In this document: positions 1 to 11,185 of the stretch, piece by piece
Numbering within the stretch: position 1 is the first letter of the stretch
Layout of the letters: every line of letters starts with the position of its first letter
DNA from: Nephromyces sp. MM_2019
Taxonomy: Eukaryota > Apicomplexa > Aconoidasida > Nephromycida
Length of the DNA: 24,351 nt
Direction of reading: 5' to 3'
NCBI GenBank assembly: GCA_015657535.1
Contig: JADHZB010002141.1
Span: 3,780 to 28,130, forward strand
Position numbers and translations under genes: made by a program
Notes under the pieces: model-generated
Database searches by the model: none
Seen by the model: only the letters and a program-made list of their open reading frames with translations
What the model was told of the DNA's origin: nothing

Positions 1-35
1 ATCTCTTCACTAGCTACTAAGCTATATTAAAATAG
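1..35 (+). rRNA. rrl: Possible 3' end of large-subunit (23S) rRNA
   Basis: In known apicoplasts the LSU rRNA is expected at the outer part of each inverted repeat with its 3' end toward sufB or rps4. Bases 13-35 (AGCTACTAAGCTATATTAAA and following) loosely resemble the conserved 3' end of bacterial 23S rRNA (AGCT, then ACTGGTACTAAT). The stretch is too short for a firm call; the basis is mainly position. It could equally be spacer. Confidence 0.3.
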
Positions 36-95
36 TTATATTTTTATAGTTAAATTAGTAAATAACCCCCTTCTATATAATGATAAGATATTTTG
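1..95. repeat. Inner end of the rRNA inverted repeat, sufB-side copy
   Basis: Bases 1-95 are the exact reverse complement of 24257-24351, compared base by base with no mismatch; identity stops after base 95. Apicoplast genomes usually carry two inverted copies of an rRNA/tRNA block flanking a single-copy region of about this length, so this is read as the inner edge of that block. The last 16 bases (80-95) duplicate the start of rps4, including its ATG. No complete gene lies inside. Confidence 0.95.
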
Positions 96-113
96 AAAAA
101 TGAGTATCTTATC
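82..113. other. Hairpin spanning the inverted-repeat boundary
   Basis: GATAAGATA at 82-90 is the exact complement of TATCTTATC at 105-113. Up to three weaker pairs (two of them G-U) can extend the stem inward, leaving a loop of about 8 bases. The repeat boundary (base 95) falls in the loop. It lies between the repeat and sufB, so it could end or process an rRNA-side transcript; no function is shown by the sequence. Confidence 0.6.
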
Positions 114-164
114 TTATATTTTATTATTTTATATAAAAATTTAAATAAATATATATATTGTTAA

Positions 165-1580
165 ATGAACACAAATTCAATTTTAAACCAACCTTATAAA
201 TATGGTTTTAAAACTAATATTAATAGTTATAATATTACAGGAGGTTTAAATTCTTCTACTATTAATAAAATTATTAAAGAATTAAAAGAACCTGATTTTA
301 TAAAATCTTTTCGTATGGATTCTTTAAAAAAACTTAATTCTTTAAGACAACCTGACTGGTCATTTTTTGAAGTTCCAGATATAAATTATGATAAATTATC
401 TTATTATTCAGCTCCTATTAAAATTGAAGATGATAATATTAAAAATGAATTAGAAACTACTTTTGAAAAACTAGGAATTTCTACTAAGCAACAAGAAAAA
501 TTAACTAATACGGCAATTGATTTAGTTTTCGATAGTGTTTCTATTTCAAATATTATAGAACCTTTTTTATCAAAAACAGGAATAATATTTATACCTTTAT
601 TCAAAGCTATTAATAAATATCCTTATTTAATTAAAAAATATTTAGGAACAGTAGTTTCTAATAACGATAACTTTTTCTCAGCTTTAAACTCTGCTATATT
701 CAGTGAGGGTTCTTTTTGTTACATTCCTAAAAATATTAAATGTAATTTTGATTTATCTACTTATTTTCGTACTAATTCAGAAAATTTTGCTCAATTTGAA
801 AGAACTTTATTAATTGCTGCTGAAAATTCAAGTTTAACTTATTTAGAAGGATGTACTGCTCCTTTATATAGTGAATCTCAGTTACATGTTGCTATCGTAG
901 AAATAATAGCTAAAGAAAAAAGTTCAATTAAATATGCTACAATTCAAAATTGGTATAGAGGAAATCAAATAGGAGAAGGAGGTTTATATAACTTAACAAC
1001 AAAAAGAGGTATTTGTTTTGAAGGTGCTTCTTTAGAATGGACTCAAATTGAAATAGGATCTTCTATAACATGGAAATATCCTTCTACTATATTAAAAGGA
1101 AATAATTCTTCTAGTGAGTTTTATTCTATTTCTTTATTATCTGGGGTACAAGAAGCAGATACAGGAAATAAAATGACACATTTGGGATCAAATACTAAAA
1201 GTAAAATAATATCAAAAAGTATTTCTTTAAATTCTTCTTTAAATGTTTATAGAGGGTTAGTAGATATTAAACCTAGTGCTTATAAAGTATTTAATCATAC
1301 AGAATGTGATTCATTATTAATAGGTTCAAAAGCTTTAACTGCTACATTTCCTTATACAAAAGTATCAAATTCTACTGCTATTATTAAACAAGAAGCTTCT
1401 ATTTCTAAATTAGATGAAGAATTTTTATTTTTATTTATGCAACGTGGTATTAGTTTTAAAACAGCAGTAACATTATTAATATATGGTTTTTGCTATAATG
1501 TTTGTGAAAGATTACCTTTAGAATTTGGAGTAGAAATTCCACTATTAATTTCATTAAGAACTGAGGAAGCTTTAGGATAA
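165..1580 (+). CDS. sufB: SufB, Fe-S cluster assembly scaffold subunit
   Basis: SufB (ycf24) is the scaffold subunit of the SUF complex SufBCD, which builds Fe-S clusters in plastids; its partners are expected to be nuclear-encoded here. The 471-residue product has the usual family length. Visible marks are EGCTAP (Cys230) and TECDSLLIGSKA (Cys381), matching the conserved cysteine in CDSMLIG of bacterial SufB, followed by FPYTKV and the C-terminal QRGIS motif. The start is set by an in-frame TAA at 162-164, directly before the ATG. All Cys codons are TGT or TGC and all Trp are TGG; there is no UGA in this gene. It ends in TAA. SufB is the one non-housekeeping metabolic gene in the window and a plausible reason for keeping the genome. 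Confidence 0.97.
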   Translation: MNTNSILNQPYKYGFKTNINSYNITGGLNSSTINKIIKELKEPDFIKSFRMDSLKKLNSLRQPDWSFFEVPDINYDKLSYYSAPIKIEDDNIKNELETTFEKLGISTKQQEKLTNTAIDLVFDSVSISNIIEPFLSKTGIIFIPLFKAINKYPYLIKKYLGTVVSNNDNFFSALNSAIFSEGSFCYIPKNIKCNFDLSTYFRTNSENFAQFERTLLIAAENSSLTYLEGCTAPLYSESQLHVAIVEIIAKEKSSIKYATIQNWYRGNQIGEGGLYNLTTKRGICFEGASLEWTQIEIGSSITWKYPSTILKGNNSSSEFYSISLLSGVQEADTGNKMTHLGSNTKSKIISKSISLNSSLNVYRGLVDIKPSAYKVFNHTECDSLLIGSKALTATFPYTKVSNSTAIIKQEASISKLDEEFLFLFMQRGISFKTAVTLLIYGFCYNVCERLPLEFGVEIPLLISLRTEEALG

Positions 1581-1593
1581 AATTATAAACAAA

Positions 1594-1788
1594 ATGAATT
1601 CTTTAAATTTATATACTCAAAATAAAAATATTTATAAACATTATTTATATAAAAATACTAATTTAAAAAAAAAATCTTTAATTAATATTAAAAGTAGTAA
1701 ATTTAAATTTATTAAAAAAGTAATAAAATATTATAGAATATTAGGACTATATTCTTTTAAGAATAATAATTTAATTAATATTAAATAA
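1594..1788 (+). CDS. Small basic protein resembling ribosomal protein S18
   Basis: This 64-residue lysine-rich ORF starts 13 bases after sufB and ends 2 bases before the next gene. It would usually be left as a hypothetical apicoplast ORF. Its C-terminal half, KKVIKYYRILGLYSF at about residues 41-55, resembles the S18 signature with pattern kAIKrARilaLLPf, and the preceding SSKFKFI could match the TGLTAKQQR segment. If it is S18, the N-terminus is short and the RR-T motif is lost. The basis is pattern recognition by eye, supported by the ribosomal-protein setting and the presence of rps18 in red-lineage plastids. It could instead be an unrelated lysine-rich protein. Confidence 0.5.
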   Translation: MNSLNLYTQNKNIYKHYLYKNTNLKKKSLINIKSSKFKFIKKVIKYYRILGLYSFKNNNLINIK

Positions 1789-1790
1789 AT

Positions 1791-2057
1791 ATGATATATA
1801 TAAATATTAAAAATAAACAACTTTTTTATAAAACAAAAAAATTTAAATATATTAGCAGTAAAATACCTTTATATATACCAATTAAATCACAAATTGAATA
1901 TATTAATTTAACCTTTGATAAAAATAAATTAAAATATTCTTATAATAAAGGAATAGTTTTAAAACAAAGAAAATCTAATTTATTTTTAAAAACTAAAGGA
2001 TATATTAAAATTCCTATTTGGAATCCAAAAATTAAAAATATAAAACTTTTTAATTAA
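1791..2057 (+). CDS. Small basic protein resembling ribosomal protein L19
   Basis: An 88-residue basic ORF squeezed between the S18-like ORF (2-base gap) and rpoB (1-base gap), which strongly suggests a real, co-transcribed gene. Apicoplasts have an unassigned ORF of similar size at this spot. The segment YNKGIVLKQR at about residues 51-60 fits the L19 motif f-x-G-V-V-I-x-R, and IKIPIWNPKIKNIKLF near the C-terminus fits the L19 motif VERIFPLHSPKIEKIEVL. IPLYIPIKSQIEYINL could be the first L19 strands (GD-x-V-x-V-x-V). Length is below the usual ~115 residues. Assignment is by visual motif only; the alternative is a lineage-specific protein. Confidence 0.5.
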   Translation: MIYINIKNKQLFYKTKKFKYISSKIPLYIPIKSQIEYINLTFDKNKLKYSYNKGIVLKQRKSNLFLKTKGYIKIPIWNPKIKNIKLFN

Positions 2058-2058
2058 A

Positions 2059-5000
2059 ATGCAATATTCATTATTATCATTTTCTATAAAAAACACTGAA
2101 ACCCTTGTATCTAATTATCTTAGATTTTTAAAAGTAAATTTAATTAATAAGTTATATAAATTAATACCTACATCAATTTTTTATAATAATATTTTAATAA
2201 AATTTTATATTAAAGATTTAAAATTTAATACTAATAAGTATGAAATAAAAAATTTATATTATATTAATAATAAAATTAATCCTTTTTATGAAGCAACTTT
2301 ACCTTTAGAATTAATTTATGATAAAAAACATATAAAATTTAATCTTAATTTATTTAAATTTCCTAAAATAGATTCTCAAAATAATTTAATTTTAAATGGA
2401 TTAAAAAAAGTATTTGTTTCTAAAATTAAAAGAGATTCTGGTTTATATTTTAATATAATTAAAAAAAATAATTATAATATTTATAAAGCATCTTTATTAT
2501 TTAATAATTTACATTTAATTAATATAGAATTAAAAAATAATATGTTTAAAATATATAATTTTAAGCAAAAAATAGAAATAGATTTTATTATATTTTTACA
2601 TTATTTAGGTATTACTAATAAAGATATTATTAATTTATCTAGATATGGAAATTCTATATTTTTAAAACAAATATTATTGAACACTATAAAAGAATATAAT
2701 ATTATTTCAAAAAATATACCTTTTTATACAAAACATTTAAAAGAATTAACTTTATATTTTGGAAATATTAATTCTAATTTATCTAAATATTTAAATTTAT
2801 ATAATTCAAAAATAAAATATTCTATTAGCTGGGTAGAAAAAGAAAAATTAGATAATAGATTTGGGTTTGAATTTAGAAATAATTTAACATACTTACCAAA
2901 AGATTTAATTAATATTTTAGATTTTTTAATTGATTTTAAATTTAATAAAAGAAATCTTACTGATTTAGATAATTTTAGTAATAAAAAATTGGAAACTATA
3001 ACAGATATATTTTTAGAACAAATAAATATTATACTAGAAAAAAGATTAAATTTTTTATTTACTAATTTAAAAAACATTAATAACTCTAATTTTAATTTTA
3101 TTAGTTTTATAAATAATAAGCAAAATATATATAATTTTAAAGATCAATTCAATATACATCCTTTAATTCAATATTTAGATCAAATAAATTCATTATCAGA
3201 AATTATGCATAAATTTAAATTAATTAAAAGTAATAAAGTTAATATGCGAGAATTTAATTTAAGAGATATAAGAACAAGTGAATTAGGAAAAATATGTTTA
3301 ATTAATACAAGTGAGGGGTTAAATAGTGGTTTAGTAGTATATTTACCACAAAATGTTATTATAAATAAATCTTATATTACTACGCCTTTAAAATCTAATA
3401 TAAAAACATTTAAAATTAAAACTATTAATTCAATAGAACAAGAAAAATATAATATAACTTTAAATTCAAAATTAATAAGAAAAAATATTAAATCTTTATC
3501 TTTAAATTCTATTATATTTTATAAAAATTATTTAGAAAAAAATTTTTTAAATAAAGAAAATATAATTCAAGAATCTGAAATATTTTCTATTTCCCAAAAT
3601 TTAATTCCTTTTTTAATTCATAATGAACCTACTAGAAGTTTAATGGGAGCAAAAATGCAAATGCAATCATTACCTTTAATTTATAAACAAAAAGCTCTTA
3701 TTACAACTAATGCTCAACAAATTTTATCTAGAAAAAATAATAATATATATTCATTACAAGAAGGAATTATAACTTACGTTTCTTCTTATAAAATTATAAT
3801 AAGAGATTTATTAAATAGAGAAATAACTTATTATTTACCTAATTATCAATTTTCAAATCAAAATACTTTAATTAATTATACTCCTTTAGTTTGGCCAGGA
3901 GAAAGAGTTTTTCCAGGACAATTATTAGCAAACTCTCAGGATTTCATAGACAATGAATTTAGTATAGGAAATAATTGTTTTGTATTATATGGATCTTATT
4001 TAGGGTATGATTTTGAAGATGCTTTAATAATTAATAAAAATTTAATTCAAAATAATATTTTTACATCTTTACATTTAAATTATTATGATATTTCTTGTTT
4101 ATATGATATTAATAATTTTTCAGAAATTACAACTAATAAAGTACCTAAATATACAAATTATTCTAAAAGAAATTTAGATAAATTTGGTATAGTTAAAGAA
4201 GGATCTAAAGTATTAGAAGATGATCTTATATGAGCAAAAATTAGATTATTTAATTTAACAAATAAACAAGAATCTTTAGGTAAATTTTTATTTGTATTAT
4301 TTGGATATCAATTAAGAAATATTAAAGATACTTCTATATCAGTAACATCTGGAAATGCAGGACGTGTTGCAAAGATAGAATTATTTTCAAATCCTAATAT
4401 ATTTAAAGATTCTAATTCTTATTTAAAATTTAAAATTTTTATAATTAAACAAAGAATTTTAGAAATAGGAGATAAATTATGTGGTCGTTATGGAAATAAA
4501 GGAGTAATTGCTCATATAGCAAATGAAGTTGATTTACCTTATACAGAAGATTCAATTACTCCAGATATTATAACAACTTCTGTAGGTGTTCCTTCAAGAA
4601 TGAATTTAGGGCAATTATATGAAAGCTTATTTGGTTTAAGCTCCTATTATTTAAATAAAAGATTATTATTAAAAAATAATTTAAATAGTAAATTAGGATC
4701 TAATTATTTAAAGACTTTATTATACAATTATTTAAAACAAGTTAATTTTTATAAGGGAATATCTTATTTTAATTCTTATAATTTTGGTAAAAGTAATCTT
4801 TTTAATGGTAAAACAGGGGAATTTTTAAAAGGAACTGGATTACTAGGAACTTCTTTTTATACTAAATTAATACATATGGTTAAAGAAAAAGTTCATTATA
4901 GAACAATAGGACCTTATTCTAGTATAACTCAACAACCTATTAAAAGTAGATCTAAAAAAGGAGCTCAAAGATTTGGTGAGATGGAAGTTTGGGCTTTAGA

Positions 5001-5199
5001 AGCTTTTGGAGCTGCTTATAATTTAAAAGAGTTATTTACATTTAAATCTGATAATATTAAAGCAAGATTTAATTTACAAGAATATTTATTATATAATTTA
5101 CCTTTAAAAAATTCTGTTTTATCTGAATCTTTTTATCTAGTTTTAAATCAATTAAAAAGTTTAGCTTTAAATATAGAAGCTTTAGTTATTTCTGAATAA
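2059..5199 (+). CDS. rpoB: RNA polymerase beta subunit, one internal UGA codon
   Basis: Beta subunit of the bacterial-type plastid RNA polymerase. The reading frame runs to TAA at 5197-5199 if the TGA at 4231-4233 (codon 725) is read as an amino acid, giving 1046 residues, normal for apicoplasts but shorter than the E. coli subunit. Visible motifs are EPTRSLMGAKMQMQSLPL near residue 525, GDKLCGRYGNKG at about 804-815 and AQRFGEMEVWALEAFGAAY at about 969-987. The UGA lies in LEDDLI-x-AKI, which matches the GDILVGK segment of bacterial RpoB, so it replaces a Val or Ile position. Both sides of the UGA are well conserved, so this is one intact gene and not two. It starts 1 base after the L19-like ORF and is followed 30 bases on by rpoC1. 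Confidence 0.97.
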
Positions 5200-5229
5200 A
5201 ATAAATAATAATTAATTATAATATAAATT

Positions 5230-7000
5230 ATGATATATAAAATTCCTATTTTTAAGTTATCTATAACTTCTCCAGAAAAAATTTATTCTTGGTGACAAAG
5301 AAAAATAAATAATAAAATTATAATAAGTGAAGTTACAGAACCACTTACTATAAATTTTAATAAATATATTTTTGAAGAAAATGGTTTATTTTGAGAAAAA
5401 TTATTTGGGCCTATTAATTCTTGGAAATGTAAATGTGGTTTATATAATGGTATTTTTATAAATAATTTAATTCCAGGTAGTATTTGTGAAAAATGAGATT
5501 CTGAATTAAATGATAATAGAATTAGAAGGTATAATTTAGGATTTATTAATTTAATTACTCCTATAGTACATTTTTGGTATTTAAAAGGATACGGTAATGT
5601 TTTATCAACATTATTAGATATATCAAATAAAAAATTAGAACAAATTTTATATTATAATAAATTTTTTAATACAAAAGATATACTTTCAAAAATTAAAAGT
5701 CAATCTTTTAATCAATTTAAAAATTTAAATAATAATTTAAAAAATTTAGATTCTAATTTTTCTAATTTATTAATTGGTAATGAAATTTTATATAATAAAT
5801 TAAAAAATTTAAATTTATTAAATGAATTAAATAAAATTAGAGAATCAATTATTATTGAAAAAAATTATACTGAAAGATTAAAATTAATAAAAAGAGCTAG
5901 AATTTTACATTTATTTTTTATTAGTAAATTAAAACCTGAATGGCTTTTTATAACAAAATTACCTGTATTACCTCCAGCATTAAGGCCTTTTACTAAATTA
6001 GAAAAAGGTAATTTATTTGTAATGTCTCCTTTAAATAATTATTATAGATTAATTATTTTAAGAAATAATAGATTAAAAAGATGGTTAGAATTAAGACAAT
6101 TTATACCTGCTATTTTTGAAATTATTGAGAAACAAATGTTACAAAAAACAATAGATTCTTTATTTGGACATTTTTTAAATTTAAAACAAGATATTCCTGA
6201 AAGACCTTTAGTTAATTTATCTTCTTTTTTAAAAGGTAAATTTGGTTATTTTAGACAAAATTTATTAGGAAAACGTGTTGATTTTTCAGGTAGATCTGTT
6301 ATTGTATCAGGTCCTGATTTAATAATAGGTAAAATAGGTATTCCTTATGAATTAGCTTTTAATTTATATAAACCTATTTTAATAAATATTTTTACTAAAA
6401 ATAAAAAAATACATAATTATTTAAAATCAATAACAATTATTGAATATAGAACTAGAATATTAAAACAAATTTTACAAAAAATTACAAAAAAAAATACATT
6501 ACTAATAAATAGAGCTCCTACTTTACATAAAATGAATATTCAATCATTTAAACCTTATTTAATTGAAGGAGAAGCTTTAAAATTATTTCCTTTAGCTTGT
6601 TCAAGTTTTAATGCAGATTTTGATGGGGACCAAATGGGTATTTTTATTCCTATTAGTAAAATAAGTCAATATGAAGCTAAATATAAATTAGACTCTGAAA
6701 AGAATATTTTATCTTTAGAAAAAAATAAAAACTTATTTAAACCAACACAAAATATGGTTTTAGGATTATATTATTTAACATTAGGATTAAATTATTTTAA
6801 TAAGCAATATTTATATTTCATAAATAATGATGATATGTTATATAGTTATTTTAATAATTTAATAGACATAAATTCTTTTTCTTGGGTAAAATATAAAATT
6901 ATATTATATAAAAAAAATTTTTATAATTTTATATTAACTAGTCCTGGAAAAATTTTAATTAAAAATTATACAAATGCTAATTCAATATATAAAATAAAAA

Positions 7001-7011
<11 letters not shown>
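5230..7011 (+). CDS. rpoC1: RNA polymerase beta' N-terminal part, three UGA codons
   Basis: The N-terminal part of beta', carrying the catalytic Mg-binding loop: NADFDGD at residues 461-467. Total 593 residues when three TGAs are read through: 5293-5295 (codon 22), 5392-5394 (codon 55) and 5494-5496 (codon 89). The start ATG at 5230 gives the expected opening with SPEKIYSW. Codon 55 sits in NGLF-x-EKLFGP, matching GLFCARIFGP of E. coli, where the residue is Cys. Codon 89 is the fourth position of the zinc site C67-x-C69...C86-x2-x89, matching CLC...CEKC (Cys70, 72, 85, 88 of E. coli). Codon 22 follows SW, where bacteria have Gly, Ala or Ser. Downstream motifs LLGKRVDFSGRSVIV and NRAPTLHKMNIQSF are intact. 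The 3' end overlaps rpoC2 by 11 bases. It ends in TAA. Confidence 0.97.
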
Positions 7012-8677
<1,666 letters not shown>

Positions 8678-8679
8678 AT

Positions 8680-10041
8680 ATGAAAACTATAAATAATCAA
8701 ATATATTTTTTAAAAAAATTTAATTCTATATTAATTTTATATAAAAATTATATTATAAACAATAATTTTAAATTTATAACTAATTATATAAACTTATTTA
8801 ATTTTAAAAATAAACTTAAAAATTTAAATTATAAAGTAAAATATGATAATTATGAATTTTTAAATTATAAAAATAAAAGTTATTTCATTAATTTTATTAA
8901 TAAAACAGAACCTATTTCTATAATAGACAATAAATATTATAAATTAGTAAATTTTGATAATAATTTAATTAATTCAAATATAAAAAATAAAAATAAATAT
9001 AATTCTTTTTTAATTCCTAAGCATACTCAAATTAATAATTTACATAAAAATATAATTTTAGCAAATAAATCTTATATTGAAAATAATTTAATATACTCTA
9101 GTAAATCTCCTAAAGAAAAAGAAATGAATTTAAAATTATTAAAATATATTAATATTTATAATAATATTAATAATTTTTATTTTTTAAATACTAATAATAT
9201 ATTAAAAACTTTATATTCTAATTTAAATTCCCCTAAAAAATCCTCAGATATTATTTCAGGATTACAATATATAGAAACAATTTTTGAGTCTAAAATTAAA
9301 TCTTATAATTTATTAATTATTAATGATGGTTATTTAATAGATAAAATATCTTATAATAATTATGATGAAACTAATAAAATATTTATAAATAAATGCTTAA
9401 CTTTTGATAATATAAATAAATATAATGTTTCTTTAGGTATTTCTAATAACCTTAATTATTTTTTATTAGAATCTACTTCTATAATTTCTGGTGGGGATAT
9501 AGCTTTATATAATACATATAATCCTGCTTTAATATTAGAATTAAAATTTAAAAGTTTATCTAAATATTTTAATCAATTTAAATCCAGTAAAATATCATTT
9601 AATTTTATATTCAATATTATTATAGAATCCTTATATAAACAATATTTATCTAATAATATTAAAATACCTATAATTCATTTTGAAATTTTAGCAAAAAAAA
9701 TGACTTCATGCGTAAAAATTATAAACTCAGGAAATAGTTTTTTTAAAAGCGAAGATATACTACCTTTAAATATTGTTCATTTAACTAATTTATCTTATAT
9801 ATTACATGGAAATAATAAAATAATATATACTCCTATGATATTAGGTATTTCTAAGTCTATATTAGCATCCTCTGGGTTTTTAACTGCCGCTAGTTTTCAA
9901 AATACAATACGTATATTAATTAAATCTGCCTTAGAAAATCAAATAGATTGGTTAGTAGATTTAAAAGCCAAATTAATTTTATCTGATTTAATTCCTACTG
10001 GTTCTGGTTGGTATCGATTTTTTAATAAAACTATTATTTAA
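8680..10041 (+). CDS. rpoC2: RNA polymerase beta' C-terminal part, second half (split rpoC2)
   Basis: A 453-residue ORF with its own ATG, 2 bases after the TAA of the first rpoC2 ORF and in a different frame. Its C-terminus carries the end of beta': PMILGISKSILASSGFLTAA, SFQNTIRILIKSA and LILSDLIPTGSG match the [27 protein letters not shown] and LIPAGTG segments of bacteria. The N-terminal ~250 residues are Asn/Lys-rich with no recognisable domain, as in the variable insertion of plastid RpoC2. The 2-base gap and proper ATG resemble other gene junctions here, so the two halves are probably translated as separate chains that assemble together. A sequencing frameshift cannot be excluded, since the junction is in A/T-rich DNA. 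It contains no UGA and ends in TAA. Confidence 0.92.
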   Translation: MKTINNQIYFLKKFNSILILYKNYIINNNFKFITNYINLFNFKNKLKNLNYKVKYDNYEFLNYKNKSYFINFINKTEPISIIDNKYYKLVNFDNNLINSNIKNKNKYNSFLIPKHTQINNLHKNIILANKSYIENNLIYSSKSPKEKEMNLKLLKYINIYNNINNFYFLNTNNILKTLYSNLNSPKKSSDIISGLQYIETIFESKIKSYNLLIINDGYLIDKISYNNYDETNKIFINKCLTFDNINKYNVSLGISNNLNYFLLESTSIISGGDIALYNTYNPALILELKFKSLSKYFNQFKSSKISFNFIFNIIIESLYKQYLSNNIKIPIIHFEILAKKMTSCVKIINSGNSFFKSEDILPLNIVHLTNLSYILHGNNKIIYTPMILGISKSILASSGFLTAASFQNTIRILIKSALENQIDWLVDLKAKLILSDLIPTGSGWYRFFNKTII

Positions 10042-10057
10042 AAAAATTATTTATAAT

Positions 10058-10768
10058 ATGAATTTAATTTCCTTAAAAGAATTAATTAATTCTGGAGTAC
10101 AAATAGGACATTCTTCTAAAAAAAGTTTGTCCTCTTATAAACAAAAATTTATTTATAAAATCATAAATAATATATGTATTATTGATATAATTAAAACTTA
10201 TAAATATTTATTAAAATCTTATATATTATTTTATAAATTAGGAATTTATAATGAGAATATATTATTTATAGATTCTATATCTAAATATCAAATTTTAATT
10301 GAAAAATCTGCTTTAATAACAAATCAATTTTACTTAACTAAATATTTTATACCTGGAACTTTAACAAATTGGAAAGTAATAGAGCAAAATATTTTATTAT
10401 TAAATTGGTTTTATAATGTTATAATAAGCATTGAAAATAATAAATTTAATTTAAATAAAAAATTTAAAAATAAATTATTTAAAATATATAAAAAATTGAA
10501 TTTTAAATTTAATATTTTAAAAAATATTACAACTATACCTGAAAGTATTTTTATTTTAGATATAAATAAAGATATAAATGCTTTAAATGAAGCAAAAAAA
10601 TTAAATAAATTAATTATTAGTATAGTTGATACTAATTCAAATTATAATTTAGTAAACTTACCTATTCCTGCTAATAATAAAAATTATTTTTCTATTAAAG
10701 TAATATTAGAAATTTTAAATACTGCTTTTTTACAAGGAAATTTTAAATATAAAAATTTATTAAATTAA
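10058..10768 (+). CDS. rps2: 30S ribosomal protein S2
   Basis: S2 is a small-subunit protein that binds late in 30S assembly. The 236-residue product starts LKELINSGVQIGHSSKK, matching the S2 signature LLEAGVHFGHQTRR. Further S2 marks are FIPGTLTNWKVI (family RWLGGMLTNWKT) and the C-terminal SIVDTNSN..NLPIPANN, matching VDTNcdPd.vdypIPgNDDa. All Trp are TGG. It follows rpoC2 by 16 bases, keeping the plastid rpoB-C1-C2-rps2 order. Its last 26 bases overlap the 3' end of the opposing L20-like gene. It ends in TAA. Confidence 0.95.
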   Translation: MNLISLKELINSGVQIGHSSKKSLSSYKQKFIYKIINNICIIDIIKTYKYLLKSYILFYKLGIYNENILFIDSISKYQILIEKSALITNQFYLTKYFIPGTLTNWKVIEQNILLLNWFYNVIISIENNKFNLNKKFKNKLFKIYKKLNFKFNILKNITTIPESIFILDINKDINALNEAKKLNKLIISIVDTNSNYNLVNLPIPANNKNYFSIKVILEILNTAFLQGNFKYKNLLN

Positions 10769-11060
10769 ATAATTGTTCTAAAATTAATTTTTTATTATTA
10801 TTATTTAATTTAAATATTAAATTAAAAATATAAGGATCTAATAATAAATACTGAAATTTTTGATTTAATAAAATATTTAAACTATGTATTTTGTATTTAA
10901 ATATAGAGTAATTAAAATCTCTTAATTTTAAAATTTTATTTATTTTAAAAATATTAAAATTAGATCTTAAAGATTGTTTTCTATGTTTATAAGATAATTT
11001 ACCTGCTTTTAAATATCTTTGTTTAAATTGTTTATTTCTAATTTTATAAAAAGAAACCAT
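10743..11060 (-). CDS. Basic protein resembling ribosomal protein L20
   Basis: A 105-residue basic ORF, the same size as an unassigned ORF known at this place in Plasmodium apicoplasts. Residues about 18-34 (KAGKLSYKHRKQSLRSN) fit the L20 pattern KAGqyAYrdRrqrKRdF. Then NIFKINKI...NYSIFKYKIHS fits LWIaRINAA...LsYSrFingLkk, and ILLNQKFQYLLLDPYIFN fits IeLdRKvLAdLAvndpaaF. The match covers most of the protein in register, making this the best supported of the ORF reassignments here. The N-terminal ~25 residues of L20 are missing. It converges on rps2 with a 26-base 3' overlap and ends in TAA. Confidence 0.6.
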   Translation of the reverse strand: MVSFYKIRNKQFKQRYLKAGKLSYKHRKQSLRSNFNIFKINKILKLRDFNYSIFKYKIHSLNILLNQKFQYLLLDPYIFNLIFKLNNNNKKLILEQLFNLINFYI

Positions 11061-11095
11061 TATTTAGTAATAATACATTTATATAAAATAATTAC

Positions 11096-11182
11096 AGGAG
11101 AAAGTGAGATTTGAACTCACGGAACTTAAATAATTCTTCTGATTTCAAGTCAGATGCAATAGACCTACTCTGCCATTTCTCC
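11096..11182 (-). tRNA. trnS: tRNA-Ser (anticodon UGA)
   Basis: Read on the minus strand it opens GGAGAAATGGCAGAG and closes with the complementary acceptor strand TTTCTCC. The anticodon loop CTTGAAA gives UGA, reading UCA serine codons. A long variable arm and TTCAAAT in the T-loop fit a class II tRNA-Ser. Its anticodon is not complementary to the UGA codon, so it does not explain UGA reading. Confidence 0.95.
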
Positions 11183-11185
11183 TTA

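Noticed and set aside
404..604. Minus-strand ORF inside sufB
   Set aside because: Antisense to a strongly conserved gene, with no recognisable features.
2724..3077. Minus-strand 117-residue ORF inside rpoB
   Set aside because: Antisense shadow in A/T-rich sequence; no family resemblance.
4600..5199. Separate 199-residue gene beginning at an internal ATG
   Set aside because: It is the in-frame C-terminal part of rpoB after the UGA at 4231.
11096..11182. trnS with anticodon UGA as a suppressor of UGA codons
   Set aside because: Anticodon UGA pairs with codon UCA; it is an ordinary Ser tRNA.
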